DNA of 64,000 nt, from the NCBI GenBank assembly GCA_002794465.1, contig MTSL01000219.1, forward strand, positions 1 through 64,000. The letters run 5' to 3'. Made by a program: the position numbers and the translations under genes. Origin of the DNA: Paramicrosporidium saccamoebae. Its lineage: Eukaryota; Rozellomycota. The notes beneath the pieces were generated by a model that did no database searches, was not told the DNA's origin, and worked only from the letters and a program-made list of their open reading frames with translations. Below are positions 30,943-41,275 of this stretch, piece by piece (within the stretch, counting starts at the first letter, position 1; the number at the start of each line of letters is the position of its first letter).

Positions 30943-33382
30943 ATGCCAAGCTTTGTGCGAAGCTTCTTTCAAGCTTCCCACAGAATGGTGCATACAAATC
31001 GCCTGGCTAAGGAAAAGTCGCCCTATTTATTGCAACATCAGCACAACCCGGTAAACTGGTATCCATGGGGAGAGGAAGCCTTCAAGCAAGCTCGAGCTCT
31101 TAATAGGCCAATATTCCTGTCGATTGGCTATTCTACATGCCACTGGTGTCATGTCATGGAAAGAGAGTCCTTTGAGAGGTTAGATTTTGAAAAGCGTTAT
31201 AACCAGTGCAGTGAAGAAATGGCCCGAATAATGAATGCCTCATTTGTGAACATCAAAGTGGATCGTGAAGAACGTCCTGATGTTGATTCGCAATACATGC
31301 TATATGTTCAGGCTACAACTGGTGGGGGAGGTTGGCCGATGAGTGTATTCTTGACTCCTGATCTCAAACGTATTCTTATTTCTATTCTCAACGTTGTAGC
31401 ATTCTTTGGAGGAACCTATTTTCCACCCAAAGACTCCTTTTCAATGCCGGGTTTCACTTCAATTTTGCGTCTAATCTCTGAAAAGTAAGCTCTGAATAGT
31501 ATTATGATGGCTGTAGATGGACGACGGATTCGGATGCCATAATTGAAAGTAGTGGCAAAGTATTCGACTCGTTGGCCAAAGCCGTAGAGGGCCGTGGCTC
31601 CAACGAACCGTCATCAGAGGAAAGATTGCTCGAAGAGTCAGCTGAATGGATAAATCGTACATTACGACACTTTGACAGTAAATTTGACGAAACCTATGGC
31701 GGTTTTGGCGGTACAACTTTGCGACACTTTTGATTCAGATAGGCGCGCCAAAGTTTCCAACTCTGGTAAACATTGTTTTCCTGCAAAAAGTTGTCTCCCT
31801 TTGCAATGAAATCCTTGAAGCAAGGGATGTCAAGGGACACGTTTTGAAGCCAAATTTAACACGCTTCTGCAAGGCCATCGAGGCTGATGGCTCTAATCCA
31901 CGCGAAATTGAGGAAATTGCCAAGAGAGCGCAGGAGATGACTGAACGGACCCTGTCCGCGATTTGGATGGGCGGAATCCATGATCATATCGGAAATGGAT
32001 TCCATCGCTATTCGGTTGATCGCAAATGGCATTTGCCACAGTATTCCCTGTGATATTGCATAATCATCTATTTAGCTTTGAAAAAATGCTATACGATCAG
32101 GGACAGCTCCTCGCTGCCTTTGCCGAAGCTGCTCGGCTAAATCCTGGTAACAGGGAGTATCTTGATGCAGTTGAGGATATCATCACGTACATTCGTACCA
32201 ACTTGAGACATCCAGAAGGAGGCTTTTACTGTGCTGAAGATGCTGATTCCCTCCCTGTTGAGGAAGCAAAGCTCAAGCTCGAGGGTGCCTTTGCGGTCTG
32301 GACTTTTCAAGAAATTCAAGATAGTCTTCCTGATGATGTAGCAAAGGTTTTCAACTCCCACTACGGCGTTGAAGAAAAGGGAAACGTCCCAACTGGCTTA
32401 GATCACCATGGAGAGTTACGCAATCAAAACGTTCTAATCGAACAAAGATCTGTTAAAGAGACAGCCGAGTTGTTTAGACTATCTTTTCAAGAGTGTCACC
32501 GGATGTTGGCCCAAGCCAAAGAGACTCTTGCCGCCGTTCGGGCCTTGAGGCCCCGTCCGCATCTAGACGACAAGATACTCGTTGCCTGGAACGCCCTGGC
32601 AATCAGTGGATTGTGCAGCGCTTACAGTGTTACTGCGAATCCCTCAACCTTGCTGCTTGCTGAGCAAGCTGCCAATTTTATCAAGGCTAACATGGTTGCG
32701 GAGGATAATTGTCTGGTCCGCTCGTATCGAAATGGGCCATCCACCATTAGCGGGTTTGCTGCGGATTATGTATTTTTGACCTCTGCCCTCTTGGATCTCT
32801 GGAATTGTACTCTGAAGCCTCAATACCTGGAATGGGCCGTACAAGTGCAAGCAAAGTGCGATACTCTATTTTGGGACGACGAAAACTATGGCTACTTTTC
32901 CAGTCCAAAGAATGCACAGGATATCCAGCTTCGTCTGAAAGACTGTAAGTCTTTCGTCTAGTATTGACTGTTTAGCTCAAGATGGCGCCGAGCCAGCTGT
33001 CAATTCGGTGGCAGCAATGAATCTGCTACGTCTTGATCTCATTGTAGAGGACAAGGGCTACAGATCGAAATTTGCACAATTGTTGTCTTCTCTTTCCAAT
33101 GAAATGAAGGATGCACCCGATGCACGACCATCACTCCTGGCGGCTTTGATATTTGACATGGCTCTACCAAGAAAGTTGACCTTTTTGATCCCTGCCCAAT
33201 TTACCAATGATCCCCTCTCTAATGAAAACATAATGAGTTTGAAGAAAGCTTGCGGACAAGGCCCATTTCAGGTCTTTGCAGTCCAAGAGAGTGGTAAAAC
33301 AGAGGTGCAAGTGTGTAGAGGAACGACATGTCAGAAACCTGTCGGCACCTGCGAGGAATTGAAAGAGATTTTGAAAAACTGA
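30943..33382 (+). CDS. SPATA20/YyaL-type thioredoxin-domain protein
   Basis: Seven exons (30943-31178, 31212-31369, 31400-31484, 31517-31710, 31743-32040, 32076-32944, 32976-33382), six introns of 30-35 nt, 748 residues. The N-terminal thioredoxin-like domain holds [18 protein letters not shown], the CHWCH redox-like motif and MERESFE, then [14 protein letters not shown] and [25 protein letters not shown]. An N-acylglucosamine 2-epimerase-like alpha/alpha barrel follows, with [47 protein letters not shown] and [11 protein letters not shown]. The family is conserved from bacteria to man; its substrate is unknown. An N-terminal Arg/Ser/Phe-rich stretch may target mitochondria. Confidence 0.95.
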
Positions 33383-33669
33383 ACAATTAGCCACACTGTT
33401 CAAGGGCATATCCAATGGTCGCAAATACAGAGTCTATTGTTCGTGTCTCCTATCCGTGTCTTTTATCGTATCCTTTACGAGCCAGAGATAATTGATCTGT
33501 TAAACAGTGCTTGTGATTAGGAATCTTGATAACTATCCCACAATTCTCGGTGTGTTAAGGATTGCCGGTCCATGTGCCGCACGTTTTATAGAAATACTTT
33601 TGTGCACTAAAATGATCTTTACTACAAGCATTACAGCAAAGTTCAACCGCAGGTCTGATTAATAATAAA

Positions 33670-34554
33670 TTACATGGCTGATCGATCGATAAGAGAATCG
33701 TAATGTTCCCCCAAAGAGTATGCATATTTCTGAAAACTACATGCAATGAAAAAACGACTGAAAAGATACCAGATACGAAGCGGACTGTCATTTCTATCAG
33801 AACCAAACGTCATTGGAGGAGAACTGGCTTGATAAACAACAATTGGCAGTGAAAGGGCCTCTGATAATGCATCAAGCTCCAAGTGTCCTCCCCAAAGATC
33901 ATTCCCCCTTAATCTTTCACAATAATCTTCGAGAGGCTCTTCGAGAAAGCCGGCATACTTTATCTCATTACCGAGAATATACTCTGCCGCCATATCCCGA
34001 AGTTTGCTTTGGTCATAATTTCTACTGTAACGAACCTTGAGTTGATGCGAAAGTGCGTTGAATAGACAGCTGCCATCGGGATCTATGTGAAAGATTTCAA
34101 GCTGCTCAGTTAGCAAGACTGTCTCAAATGCCTCTCTCTCTAGTCGACCTAGCTGGGGCATTTGTGCTGCGATCGCTTGTGCCTCTTGCTTCCTCTTGGC
34201 ATCCTCTTCCGACCGCATCTCCTTCTTGGCCTGCCGTTTGGCCCGGGCCGCGGCGGCTCGCTCGTTTTCATGTGTACGTTCCATGACCAGAGCAGCACCA
34301 GCAGCAAGTCTTTCGTCAGTCTCCAAGGCCTCTTTCTTGCTTTCTAGCAGAGCCTCAAGAGTGCTAACCTCCTCATGGATGCTTTTTTTCTGCTTCTTAT
34401 CAGCGTTTTTTACAGCTCGGCGTGCCGCGACCAGCCTTGTACGCAGCTCCTTGAGCTCTTGCCTCCGCGCAGAGAAGGGGTCTTCTATATCAACAAGCTC
34501 CTGCTCGCTGGTTTCATCGTATGCTTCGACATCCACAGAGTCTTCCATGGCCAC
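33670..34554 (-). CDS. OTU-domain deubiquitinase, OTUD6-like
   Basis: Exons 33770-34554 and 33670-33736 with a 33-nt intron; 283 residues. The first about 150 residues are charged coiled coil with Lys/Glu-rich helices, as in OTUD6A/B and yeast Otu2. The OTU domain follows: IDPDGSCLFNALSHQL with catalytic Asp and Cys, YILGNEIKYAGFL, a WGGHLELDALSEAL segment and YSLGEHYDSL with the catalytic His. These enzymes cleave ubiquitin; Otu2/OTUD6B act on 40S ribosomal ubiquitin. The intron removes an otherwise in-frame 11-residue insert, so it is supported by conservation rather than by a stop. Confidence 0.93.
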   Translation of the reverse strand: MAMEDSVDVEAYDETSEQELVDIEDPFSARRQELKELRTRLVAARRAVKNADKKQKKSIHEEVSTLEALLESKKEALETDERLAAGAALVMERTHENERAAAARAKRQAKKEMRSEEDAKRKQEAQAIAAQMPQLGRLEREAFETVLLTEQLEIFHIDPDGSCLFNALSHQLKVRYSRNYDQSKLRDMAAEYILGNEIKYAGFLEEPLEDYCERLRGNDLWGGHLELDALSEALSLPIVVYQASSPPMTFGSDRNDSPLRIWYLFSRFFIACSFQKYAYSLGEHYDSLIDRSAM

Positions 34555-34733
34555 GAAGCCAACAGGGGACCTATTGTAGGGCTGACTGAGAAAGATCCCT
34601 CAATAGGGATTTTCGATCCGCTGACCTGAAATTTTTGTAGTAGAGACTCTTTATCTCTAGTCCGTAGCCATGTTAATAGGATATCATATACTATATAAGT
34701 ATCGTTTTAGGGAATTTATTATTTTGACTCTAT

Positions 34734-35355
34734 TTACAGTCCAATGCAACGCTTCACCATGCTTCTGGCATATGGGATGTAGGACAGGGCGTACCACAAG
34801 AATGCAATAACTTCGACAATGGCAAAGACCAGAGCCAGTATTGTCTTCCTCTAAATAATAAAAGCTAGCGTCGTATGCCGTACCCTCCAACCAAAGAATA
34901 TAACCAAGCCGATGGAAACTAGGTAAATGACGCTTGCAATGATGCGAACCGGATCAAACATTCGCCTCAGCTGTTTCACGGGGCCCATTAGGAACATTGT
35001 ACTAGCAAGAAGGACAAGATTTCCGAATGAAAAGAGGATGACAAAGGGTACGACCTTTGGGGGAATTATAATAAGGCAGACATACGACTACATGCATGAG
35101 CATTGACCTGAGACAGAGATACCAAAGCGCCGATAACGACAGCAACTACAACACAGCACGCAAAGCCAATTAATCGTTGCTTGTAGCTGAGGGAGAAAAA
35201 TTCGTCCACCTAAACATATAAGACCAAGAATGTCTGCGTACGTCATCGAACAAGCCTCCATCCTTGCCCCTATTGCCGCCACCACCTGTGCTGCCGCCGC
35301 TGAAGATGGAGACTCGGGATAGATTGGTGTTTTTAATGTCAATAGTCACGACCAT
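34734..35355 (-). CDS. SFT2: Sft2-family Golgi vesicle-transport protein
   Basis: Exons 35242-35355, 35108-35209, 34884-35054 and 34734-34850 with introns of 32, 53 and 33 nt; 167 residues. Four hydrophobic segments. Signatures: SLSYKQRLIGFACC, FSFGNLVLLASTMFLMGPVKQLRRMFDP and, at the end, FLWYALSYIPYAR. Sft2 helps fuse endosome-derived vesicles with the Golgi. The N-terminus is Gly-rich. The 53-nt second intron is the longest I placed in the window; its boundaries are forced by frame and the family sequence, though the exact 5' site could vary. Confidence 0.93.
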
Positions 35356-35693
35356 TTTCGCAAGTCCCACTACACTCTGCCGTTAAAGAGTCTACGTTAA
35401 CTGAACAGCGCGTGCAATGGACCAATCATGATGAGGGTCGTTGTCGGCCGAGGAAGGAGAGTGACCATCTCACCAATAAACCCTTTAGATTGACCGGATA
35501 ACTATGGATCATCGACCTTTGATCCCCAATCGATCTATATGCCAAGATAGACTCGCGCACAATCGACGCCTAATCTTGATTCGCATATATGCTATAGTAT
35601 ACTCTCTAACAATATACCCGATCCCCGATCTGTTAATATACTATGATATATACTCTCATAATATTTATTGTGCCGATTATAAAGACAATTTGT
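35356..35693. other. Intergenic, AT-rich
   Basis: Divergent/3' spacer between Sft2 and ceramidase; TATA-like runs but no coding sequence seen. Confidence 0.5.
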
Positions 35694-36599
35694 TCATTGT
35701 TTTCTTACTTCAGTTGTCATTATCGCATCTACCTTTGATACAATTGGGAAGATGAGAAGCCGTCTTTTAACAAAGAAGCGCGCGCTTATAAACGGATCGG
35801 TAAGCACTAGTCCAGCAATAAACCATACCAATCCGAGAGACGTTAACAAATGCCACCAAGCGTGAAGCTGTAGCATCGAATCCCAAGGTTGGCCGATATA
35901 TGTGCGTGCGAAGCGTAGACTATCGCATTTATGTCTATCAACTAGCCACAAGATAAAGGCCACGAGATTGAATATTAGAGCAAAAAGCATTGACCTGCCC
36001 AGAGACACTCTATCTCCTCGCCCACCGCCTCGTGGTGTTTTGAGAAAAATGTGGAGAGACATGCCAACGATAGCCACCATATGAAGACCAAATAGTATCT
36101 GGAACAATACGGCAATATTGAAAAAGTAGTATATCGCCATGCTTAATAATATGACACCGTAAATAACAAGGCCCGAGATCACCTTGACCGTCCGCGGAAC
36201 TAGGGAATTGGCAGTCAATAAGAAAATGGACTGCCCAGCCAGAAGCAGCATAGGAAACTCATCGAGTATCTGAAACTCGTAACGAAGAGTGGCGTGAAAC
36301 AGGAACGAACCGATTCCAATGATGCAAAGAAAAACATAGCAGAGCTGAAAGCGAAAGGGAAGATTGATCCTTATCCCGCGATAGATGCCATAAAGTCCGA
36401 CGGATACAAACGGTACATTGGTCAATGTATTCCAGAATTCGGCCACCATTGTTATGACGGCATACTTCTCCTCACACCACACAATGTTAGAGGTAAAAAT
36501 ATGGCCATCGCTCCATGCATGTGTCTGCTCAACCGCCATATAGCCCGATTCCGATGCACGATCACTTCTTAAGAGACCGTTTAGGCTCAGAGGTCTCAA
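35694..36599 (-). CDS. Alkaline ceramidase (Ypc1/Ydc1/ACER family)
   Basis: 301 residues, one exon, seven hydrophobic segments. Family motifs: NIVWCEEKYAVITMVAEFWNTLTN, GIGSFLFHATL (zinc-binding His), QILDEFPML (Asp) and QLHAWWHLLTSLG (two zinc-binding His). It hydrolyses ceramide to sphingoid base and fatty acid in ER/Golgi membranes. All predicted active-site residues are present. The first ATG precedes a hydrophilic lead of about 35 residues; the MAVEQT start 20 residues in is an alternative. Confidence 0.94.
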   Translation of the reverse strand: MRPLSLNGLLRSDRASESGYMAVEQTHAWSDGHIFTSNIVWCEEKYAVITMVAEFWNTLTNVPFVSVGLYGIYRGIRINLPFRFQLCYVFLCIIGIGSFLFHATLRYEFQILDEFPMLLLAGQSIFLLTANSLVPRTVKVISGLVIYGVILLSMAIYYFFNIAVLFQILFGLHMVAIVGMSLHIFLKTPRGGGRGDRVSLGRSMLFALIFNLVAFILWLVDRHKCDSLRFARTYIGQPWDSMLQLHAWWHLLTSLGLVWFIAGLVLTDPFISARFFVKRRLLIFPIVSKVDAIMTTEVRKQ

Positions 36600-36843
36600 G
36601 CTATTGGCTCAATCTGGCGTCACCCACTTAAGTCCCGGCATCCTCAAGCTTGGTTCAATCTAACGCCGCCCAATCAAGGCTTAGCATTCTCAAACTATTG
36701 GCCAAATAGGAAGAAACTAAGGACATATAATGTTTGGCAAGTAAGGACTTGACCTTACAGCAGCAAAACTAATCGCGCATGAACTGTCAAGTAAAGCGGA
36801 ATAGTATACAATAATATTACATTTTTAGACCCAACTTCACTAA

Positions 36844-36929
36844 CTCGGGATAGCTCAGCTGGTAGAGCGGAGGACTGTAGTGTGTTCGCAGCCATCCTTA
36901 GGTCGCTGGTTCAATTCCGGCTCCCGAGA
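36844..36929 (+). tRNA. tRNA-Tyr (GUA) with 13-nt intron
   Basis: Acceptor stem CTCGGGA/TCCCGAG, D-arm GCTC..GAGC, anticodon stem GAGGA/TCCTT with loop CTGTAGA after removing the intron at 36881-36893, and T-arm GCTGG-TTCAATT-CCGGC. The intron sits one base 3' of the anticodon, the standard place. Discriminator A at 36929, no encoded CCA. An internal T-run after the gene (TTTTTGATATTTG) fits RNA polymerase III termination. Confidence 0.95.
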
Positions 36930-38247
36930 ATTTTTGATATTTGTTCTATTTTTTAAATAAGCGTGAATGCAAACGATATGAACTCTTATGACCAGTTTAA
37001 CTTTGTGGGATGAATGTGAGCAGGCGTATATTCGTTTCTTTTAGTGAGATTATAAGTAAAAGGCCCTTTATTGGAATCCCTTATTAATAGCTATACCATC
37101 TTATGCATCGGGGTACTGCCTATGATGTGGTCAGGGATTACATCGAGTAATCCTTGGTTACAAGACCTCACCGACAGCTTTGTAATGTGGGTCGGTTAAT
37201 CGTTCACAGTACCTATATTTCCCGGCCAGTATAAAGGTCGTACATCGGCGCCAGGGGTCGAGCTTTTTTGTCCGCCGGATTCTTCGAGGTAGGCACATAC
37301 CTGAGCTCGGTGATGATAAACTGAATCCTAATTCTAATGATGACGATTCATCCAAATAGTTTCAGCCTTGTCTGAGAGCTCTTTGTTTCTGCAGTTTCTT
37401 ACATATATAGGTTGTCGTATCCGGCTCACTTGTGGCAATGTACTCAAATAATAAATCTCGCCATTACATCAAGTTGTTTATTTCGACGTGTTCTGAGGAA
37501 TATTTGGGGCGGCTGGGATCCAGTCCGATTCAGGCACTACCAGACATGGCAGCATTTTCCCCATGTTGGCCAGACGGTTGACCCACTTGGGAATCGCTCT
37601 ACCGGAAATCTGTATTGCAAAATCGTTTGAAAAGTGATTACAGTTTCTATCCACATTATAGCGTGCATAATGAGGGACCTTGAGATAATGTTGTATGCGC
37701 GACCTGTATATTCGCGAGACAATCTCTGTACCACCAGGTATAGGTCCCGCCGACTTAGTGAAGTGTGGCCAATATTAATAGATTCCCTATTTAGAGTTGA
37801 GAGAACTCATTTGAATAAGTACCGCAAGACGAGACCGGGAATCGGGGTGTTTGGCGAAATTTGAAAAATGCCACTTTGATCCGATTCATGGCCGCCAAAG
37901 GCAAACTCTTATAAATTTGAATGTGCCCAAATTGGTTACCCGTGCCATAGACCTCTACACCCGAATGGAAGATACCAAACCCGAACGGATAGGTAAACTT
38001 ATTGTGGGGCGACTAAACGTAAGACTTTTGTGGCGTGATGGACCATGTCGTAAACATGTAAGATGACTTTTGCCGTGGATGGGTCAGAAGGGCTTTCGGC
38101 CGGCATCCAAGTCCTTTGTTATGGGTCCCGCTGTAGCCAATAAGCTACAAACAAAAGTGTGTCTCGAATCTCTGCCACATCATCAGCAGAATGCACGGCC
38201 TGTGGTATTATATCAAAGTGAAGTTATAAGAAGAAATCTATTAGTTC
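36930..38247. other. 1.3 kb without a confident gene
   Basis: Holds the 3' flank of the tRNA and the 5' flank of COX15. Several short ORFs on the plus strand between 37634 and 38130 look protein-like and can be joined by intron-sized GT-AG stretches (about 37986 and 38057). Different joins give equally plausible but conflicting peptides, so no gene is called. Confidence 0.4.
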
Positions 38248-39507
38248 ATGACTTTTGCCCTTGGTCGGCTGTTGAAAAATTATCGACTTTCCAATTATGG
38301 CAGGTTTCAGTCGTCTACAGCTTCAGCTGCATCGAGGAATGACTTTTCCGGCCATACTAGTTTCGCACGGCGCATCTTACAGAACGTAATGTCGGATAGC
38401 AACGGAACGAAACGTATCGTTGGGCATTGGCTTATCGGGACGAGTGGGCTTGTATTTGGGATTGTCGTCCTTGGAGGCCTTACAAGACTCACGGAATCTG
38501 GCCTGTCTATGGTCGACTGGAAGCTTTTGCACTTTCGCGCCCCGGGGAGCCAGGAAGAATGGCAGGAATATTTTGAAAAGTATCAACAATTCCCCGAATA
38601 TAAACTGAACAATCACGGTATGACTCTAGAAGAGTTCAAGCGCATCTACTGGTTTGAGCATGCCCATCGCGTGTACGGACGTCTCTTGGGAATGTTTGTC
38701 TTGTTCCCGGCAGCATTTTTTGTAGCAAAGAAGTGGGCTTCACCAGGAATGAGACGTGTTATTATGGGATGCGCTGGTTTGGTTGGATTCCAGGTAAGCT
38801 CGTCTGTAAAGCATACTGATCTGATCTAGGGCCTTTTAGGCTGGTATATGGTCAAGAGTGGTTTGAAGAACGAAATTATTGAAAATGGAGAGCAAGCTCG
38901 GGTCTCTCCTTACCGTTTGAGCGCCCATCTAGCATCGGCATTCGCATTGTACCTAATCACACTGGCTGCTGGTTTCCGAGTTCTAGCCCCAAAGACTACT
39001 TTGCATTTTCTGAAAACTCCAGGCCCTCAAGTCCAGCAGCAGATCAAGCGAGTCTATTCTTGGACACACGGCATAGCCGGCTTTACCTTTGCAACTGCAA
39101 TTACCGGTGCTTTTGTTGCTGGATTAGATGCCGGCCTGATATATAATACGTTTCCCTTGATGGGAGATCGCGTTGTCCCAAGCGATATCTGGCAAGAGAA
39201 GCTCTCTTGGAGAAATGTAACGGAAAATCCTGCTACAGTGCAGTTCATTCATCGCTGTATGGCAATCTCCACCATCACAGCTGCATCTGGTCTCTGGCTG
39301 GCCGCTCGCCGCTTACCCCTCCATCCTACAGCGCGCAGAGCCTTCAATTTAATGCTGGCTGCTACCTGGTCTCAAGGGACTCTGGGTGTCCTCACGCTGC
39401 TTTATCTGGTGCCGATACCTGTGGCCTCGGCACATCAAGCCGGATCGCTGGTCCTTCTAAGCACATTTATCTGGCTAATCAATATCATGAAGCGGCTTCC
39501 AAAATAG
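38248..39507 (+). CDS. COX15: COX15, mitochondrial heme A synthase
   Basis: Exons 38248-38793 and 38830-39507, a 36-nt intron, 407 residues. It oxidises heme O to heme A in the inner membrane for cytochrome c oxidase. The first about 45 residues are Arg/Ser-rich without acids (import signal). Then VGHWLIGTSGLVFGIVVLGGLTRLTESGLSMVDWK, EFKRIYWFEHAHRVYGRLLG (first His pair), GLLGWYMVKSG, RVSPYRLSAHL and, in the second half, HGIAGFTFATAITGAFVAGLDAGLIYNTFPLMG, VQFIHRCMA and ASAHQAGS. All conserved heme-ligand His are in place. It implies aa3-type respiration. Confidence 0.97.
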
Positions 39508-39912
39508 CCAGCCCAAACAAGTCGACTTAGAACGGATCAGGATTTGCAATAAGAGCCCCAACACTTAAAACTACCTGTAAGACAATACCGGCTGTCTGTT
39601 GGGGACCTCAATAAAGAGATCTATACCAGAAATCCAACTCGACATGTTGAGAGTGGTCATCTATAGACAGTGAACATTGCCCCACAGTAACTATTACTGA
39701 CTTGACGTGAGAATATACCTGGCCTGTGAATATGCCTCGCCTGCGAATATGCCTCGTCTGTGACTATACAATCTCGCACTTTTACATCTCAGATTTTCTA
39801 CCCCACGCGCTCACATCTCATACACCCACCACATATCTATCACACACGCCTCGTGCTCTCAATCAATAGTTTATTTAATATGGACTTGTATTTTACTTGG
39901 CCTAAAGATTAG
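39508..39912. other. Intergenic region
   Basis: Short imperfect repeats (GTGAATATGCCTCG / GCGAATATGCCTCG) at about 39725-39765 and a pyrimidine-rich stretch; no gene seen. Confidence 0.5.
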
Positions 39913-40526
39913 TCATTTTAACACGCTTACGGGAATAGCAACTTCTCCACTCTTGACTTTGGTGGTCATGCCGCGGGCCGAAATACCTTCCACCATGCAT
40001 CCCATGGATGAGCAGGTTCCAAGAATTTCAAGGACGGTTCCCTTCAGTTCCCGAGCAAGAGACTTGGTGCGGTTCTTGCGAGCAATATCGACAACCTGGT
40101 CCAAGGTTAGACTTCCGTGATGTCTAACTAAAAATGTCAAATACAACCCATATGATCCATACTGTTCTTCTCCTTCTTGCGGTCACGAGGAGGCTCCTTG
40201 AGGCTCTTGATAACAAGGCAGGCAGTGGAGGGGACTGGCTCGACGGTGGCGACACGGTTTACAATGGTAAGTTTGCAGCGAACGCGGAGGCCCTTGTATT
40301 CCTGAGTGCACTTTGCGATATCTTCGGAAACCTTCTTTGCGGGCTACAGAGGATCAGACCTGGCACATGAATGAATAACATACCACACCGAGAGGTCCAA
40401 CTTTCTGGGCAAGTGTAGGTCCAGCACCTTCACCACCGATAGCACGGACGAAAACTAGGACGTTTAGGATGGATGGATGAGGTCCTTACGGATCTTAACG
40501 GCAGTGGGATCGACCTTGGGAGCCAT
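39913..40526 (-). CDS. RPL12: Cytosolic ribosomal protein uL11 (RPL12)
   Basis: Exons 40490-40526, 40384-40454, 40163-40343 and 39913-40127 (introns 35, 40 and 35 nt) give 167 residues. Starts [11 protein letters not shown], then [21 protein letters not shown], the [12 protein letters not shown] segment and a [16 protein letters not shown]-terminal domain that binds the GTPase-centre rRNA. The start and first junction are fixed by the eukaryotic uL11 N-terminus. An intron in codon 13 fits the 5' bias of introns in this genome. Confidence 0.96.
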
Positions 40527-40593
40527 AGCGATTGGTCAAATTCGGGACCCCGGCCTCTTTGAATATTAGCCAGGCCGCGAATTTGGTAGGGCC

Positions 40594-41169
40594 ATGAATA
40601 TTGCCAGACACTTTGCCACTGTCTCTGCAATCTCGTCAAAATATCCTCCAAGGAAGCAACTCATCTGGAGTGAGTGCCAAAATTATTTGAAAAAGCCGAT
40701 TTTGCTGCTGATACAGCACAACAATCTCGATACTCCGTCTAAGCATGCATTCAAATCCAAACTAGGGGCACTTGGTTTGTCATGGAAGGCCCCAAAGCCC
40801 CACATTCTCAGGAAAGCTGTAAAATTAGCAGGATACACAGGCCTTGAGGGCTGTATTGTCGGGCCAACCGGAGTTTTACTGAGTAGCAAAAAGCCTCATG
40901 AACTGCAAGCCGGATTGCAGTACCTGGCCACTCAAAATCGTGTTTTTATAGTTGGTGGCAAAATTGGAGACTATACATTTTCTTCAGAAGGGATTAAAGA
41001 CGCCATATTTAATCTCGCACCTATAGATGCTTTGAGACAGAATCTCGTTGGCCTCTTACAAAGTCCATCAATGGCCGTTACAAGCACTCTTTCTCTTGCC
41101 CCACTAGCTCTAGCAAAGACGCTAGATCAGCATGTAGCAATCCAAGACCAATCTACAGCCCAGGAGTAA
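40594..41169 (+). CDS. MRPL11: Mitochondrial ribosomal protein uL10m
   Basis: 191 residues, one exon. N-terminus FATVSAISSKYPPRKQ looks like an import signal and its processing region; the body begins with helix LIWSECQNYLKKPILLLIQHNNL and the SKHAFKSKLGALGL stretch, as in L10. GCIVGPTGVLLSS corresponds to the bacterial TVG-x-AL-x-F region. It lacks a clear C-terminal helix for L7/L12, as do several mitochondrial L10 proteins. Starts 67 bases from the divergent uL11 gene. Confidence 0.75.
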   Translation: MNIARHFATVSAISSKYPPRKQLIWSECQNYLKKPILLLIQHNNLDTPSKHAFKSKLGALGLSWKAPKPHILRKAVKLAGYTGLEGCIVGPTGVLLSSKKPHELQAGLQYLATQNRVFIVGGKIGDYTFSSEGIKDAIFNLAPIDALRQNLVGLLQSPSMAVTSTLSLAPLALAKTLDQHVAIQDQSTAQE

Positions 41170-41275
41170 ACGATATTCTCTTTATTTGCTTTATTTTCGT
41201 TGTTCCATATAATGTCGATCAATAGTACCCTGGTGGAAGTCCCCAATTCTCAGCCCATTCTGAAGGACGGCTACA

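Noticed and set aside
37158-37355. 65-codon minus-strand ORF (with a possible intron giving a short peptide)
   Set aside because: No ATG start and no conserved motif; alternative splicing gives only about 35 residues.
39720-39780. Short GAATATGCCTCG repeats as a mobile element end
   Set aside because: Only three 14-20 bp units with no terminal structure or duplication.
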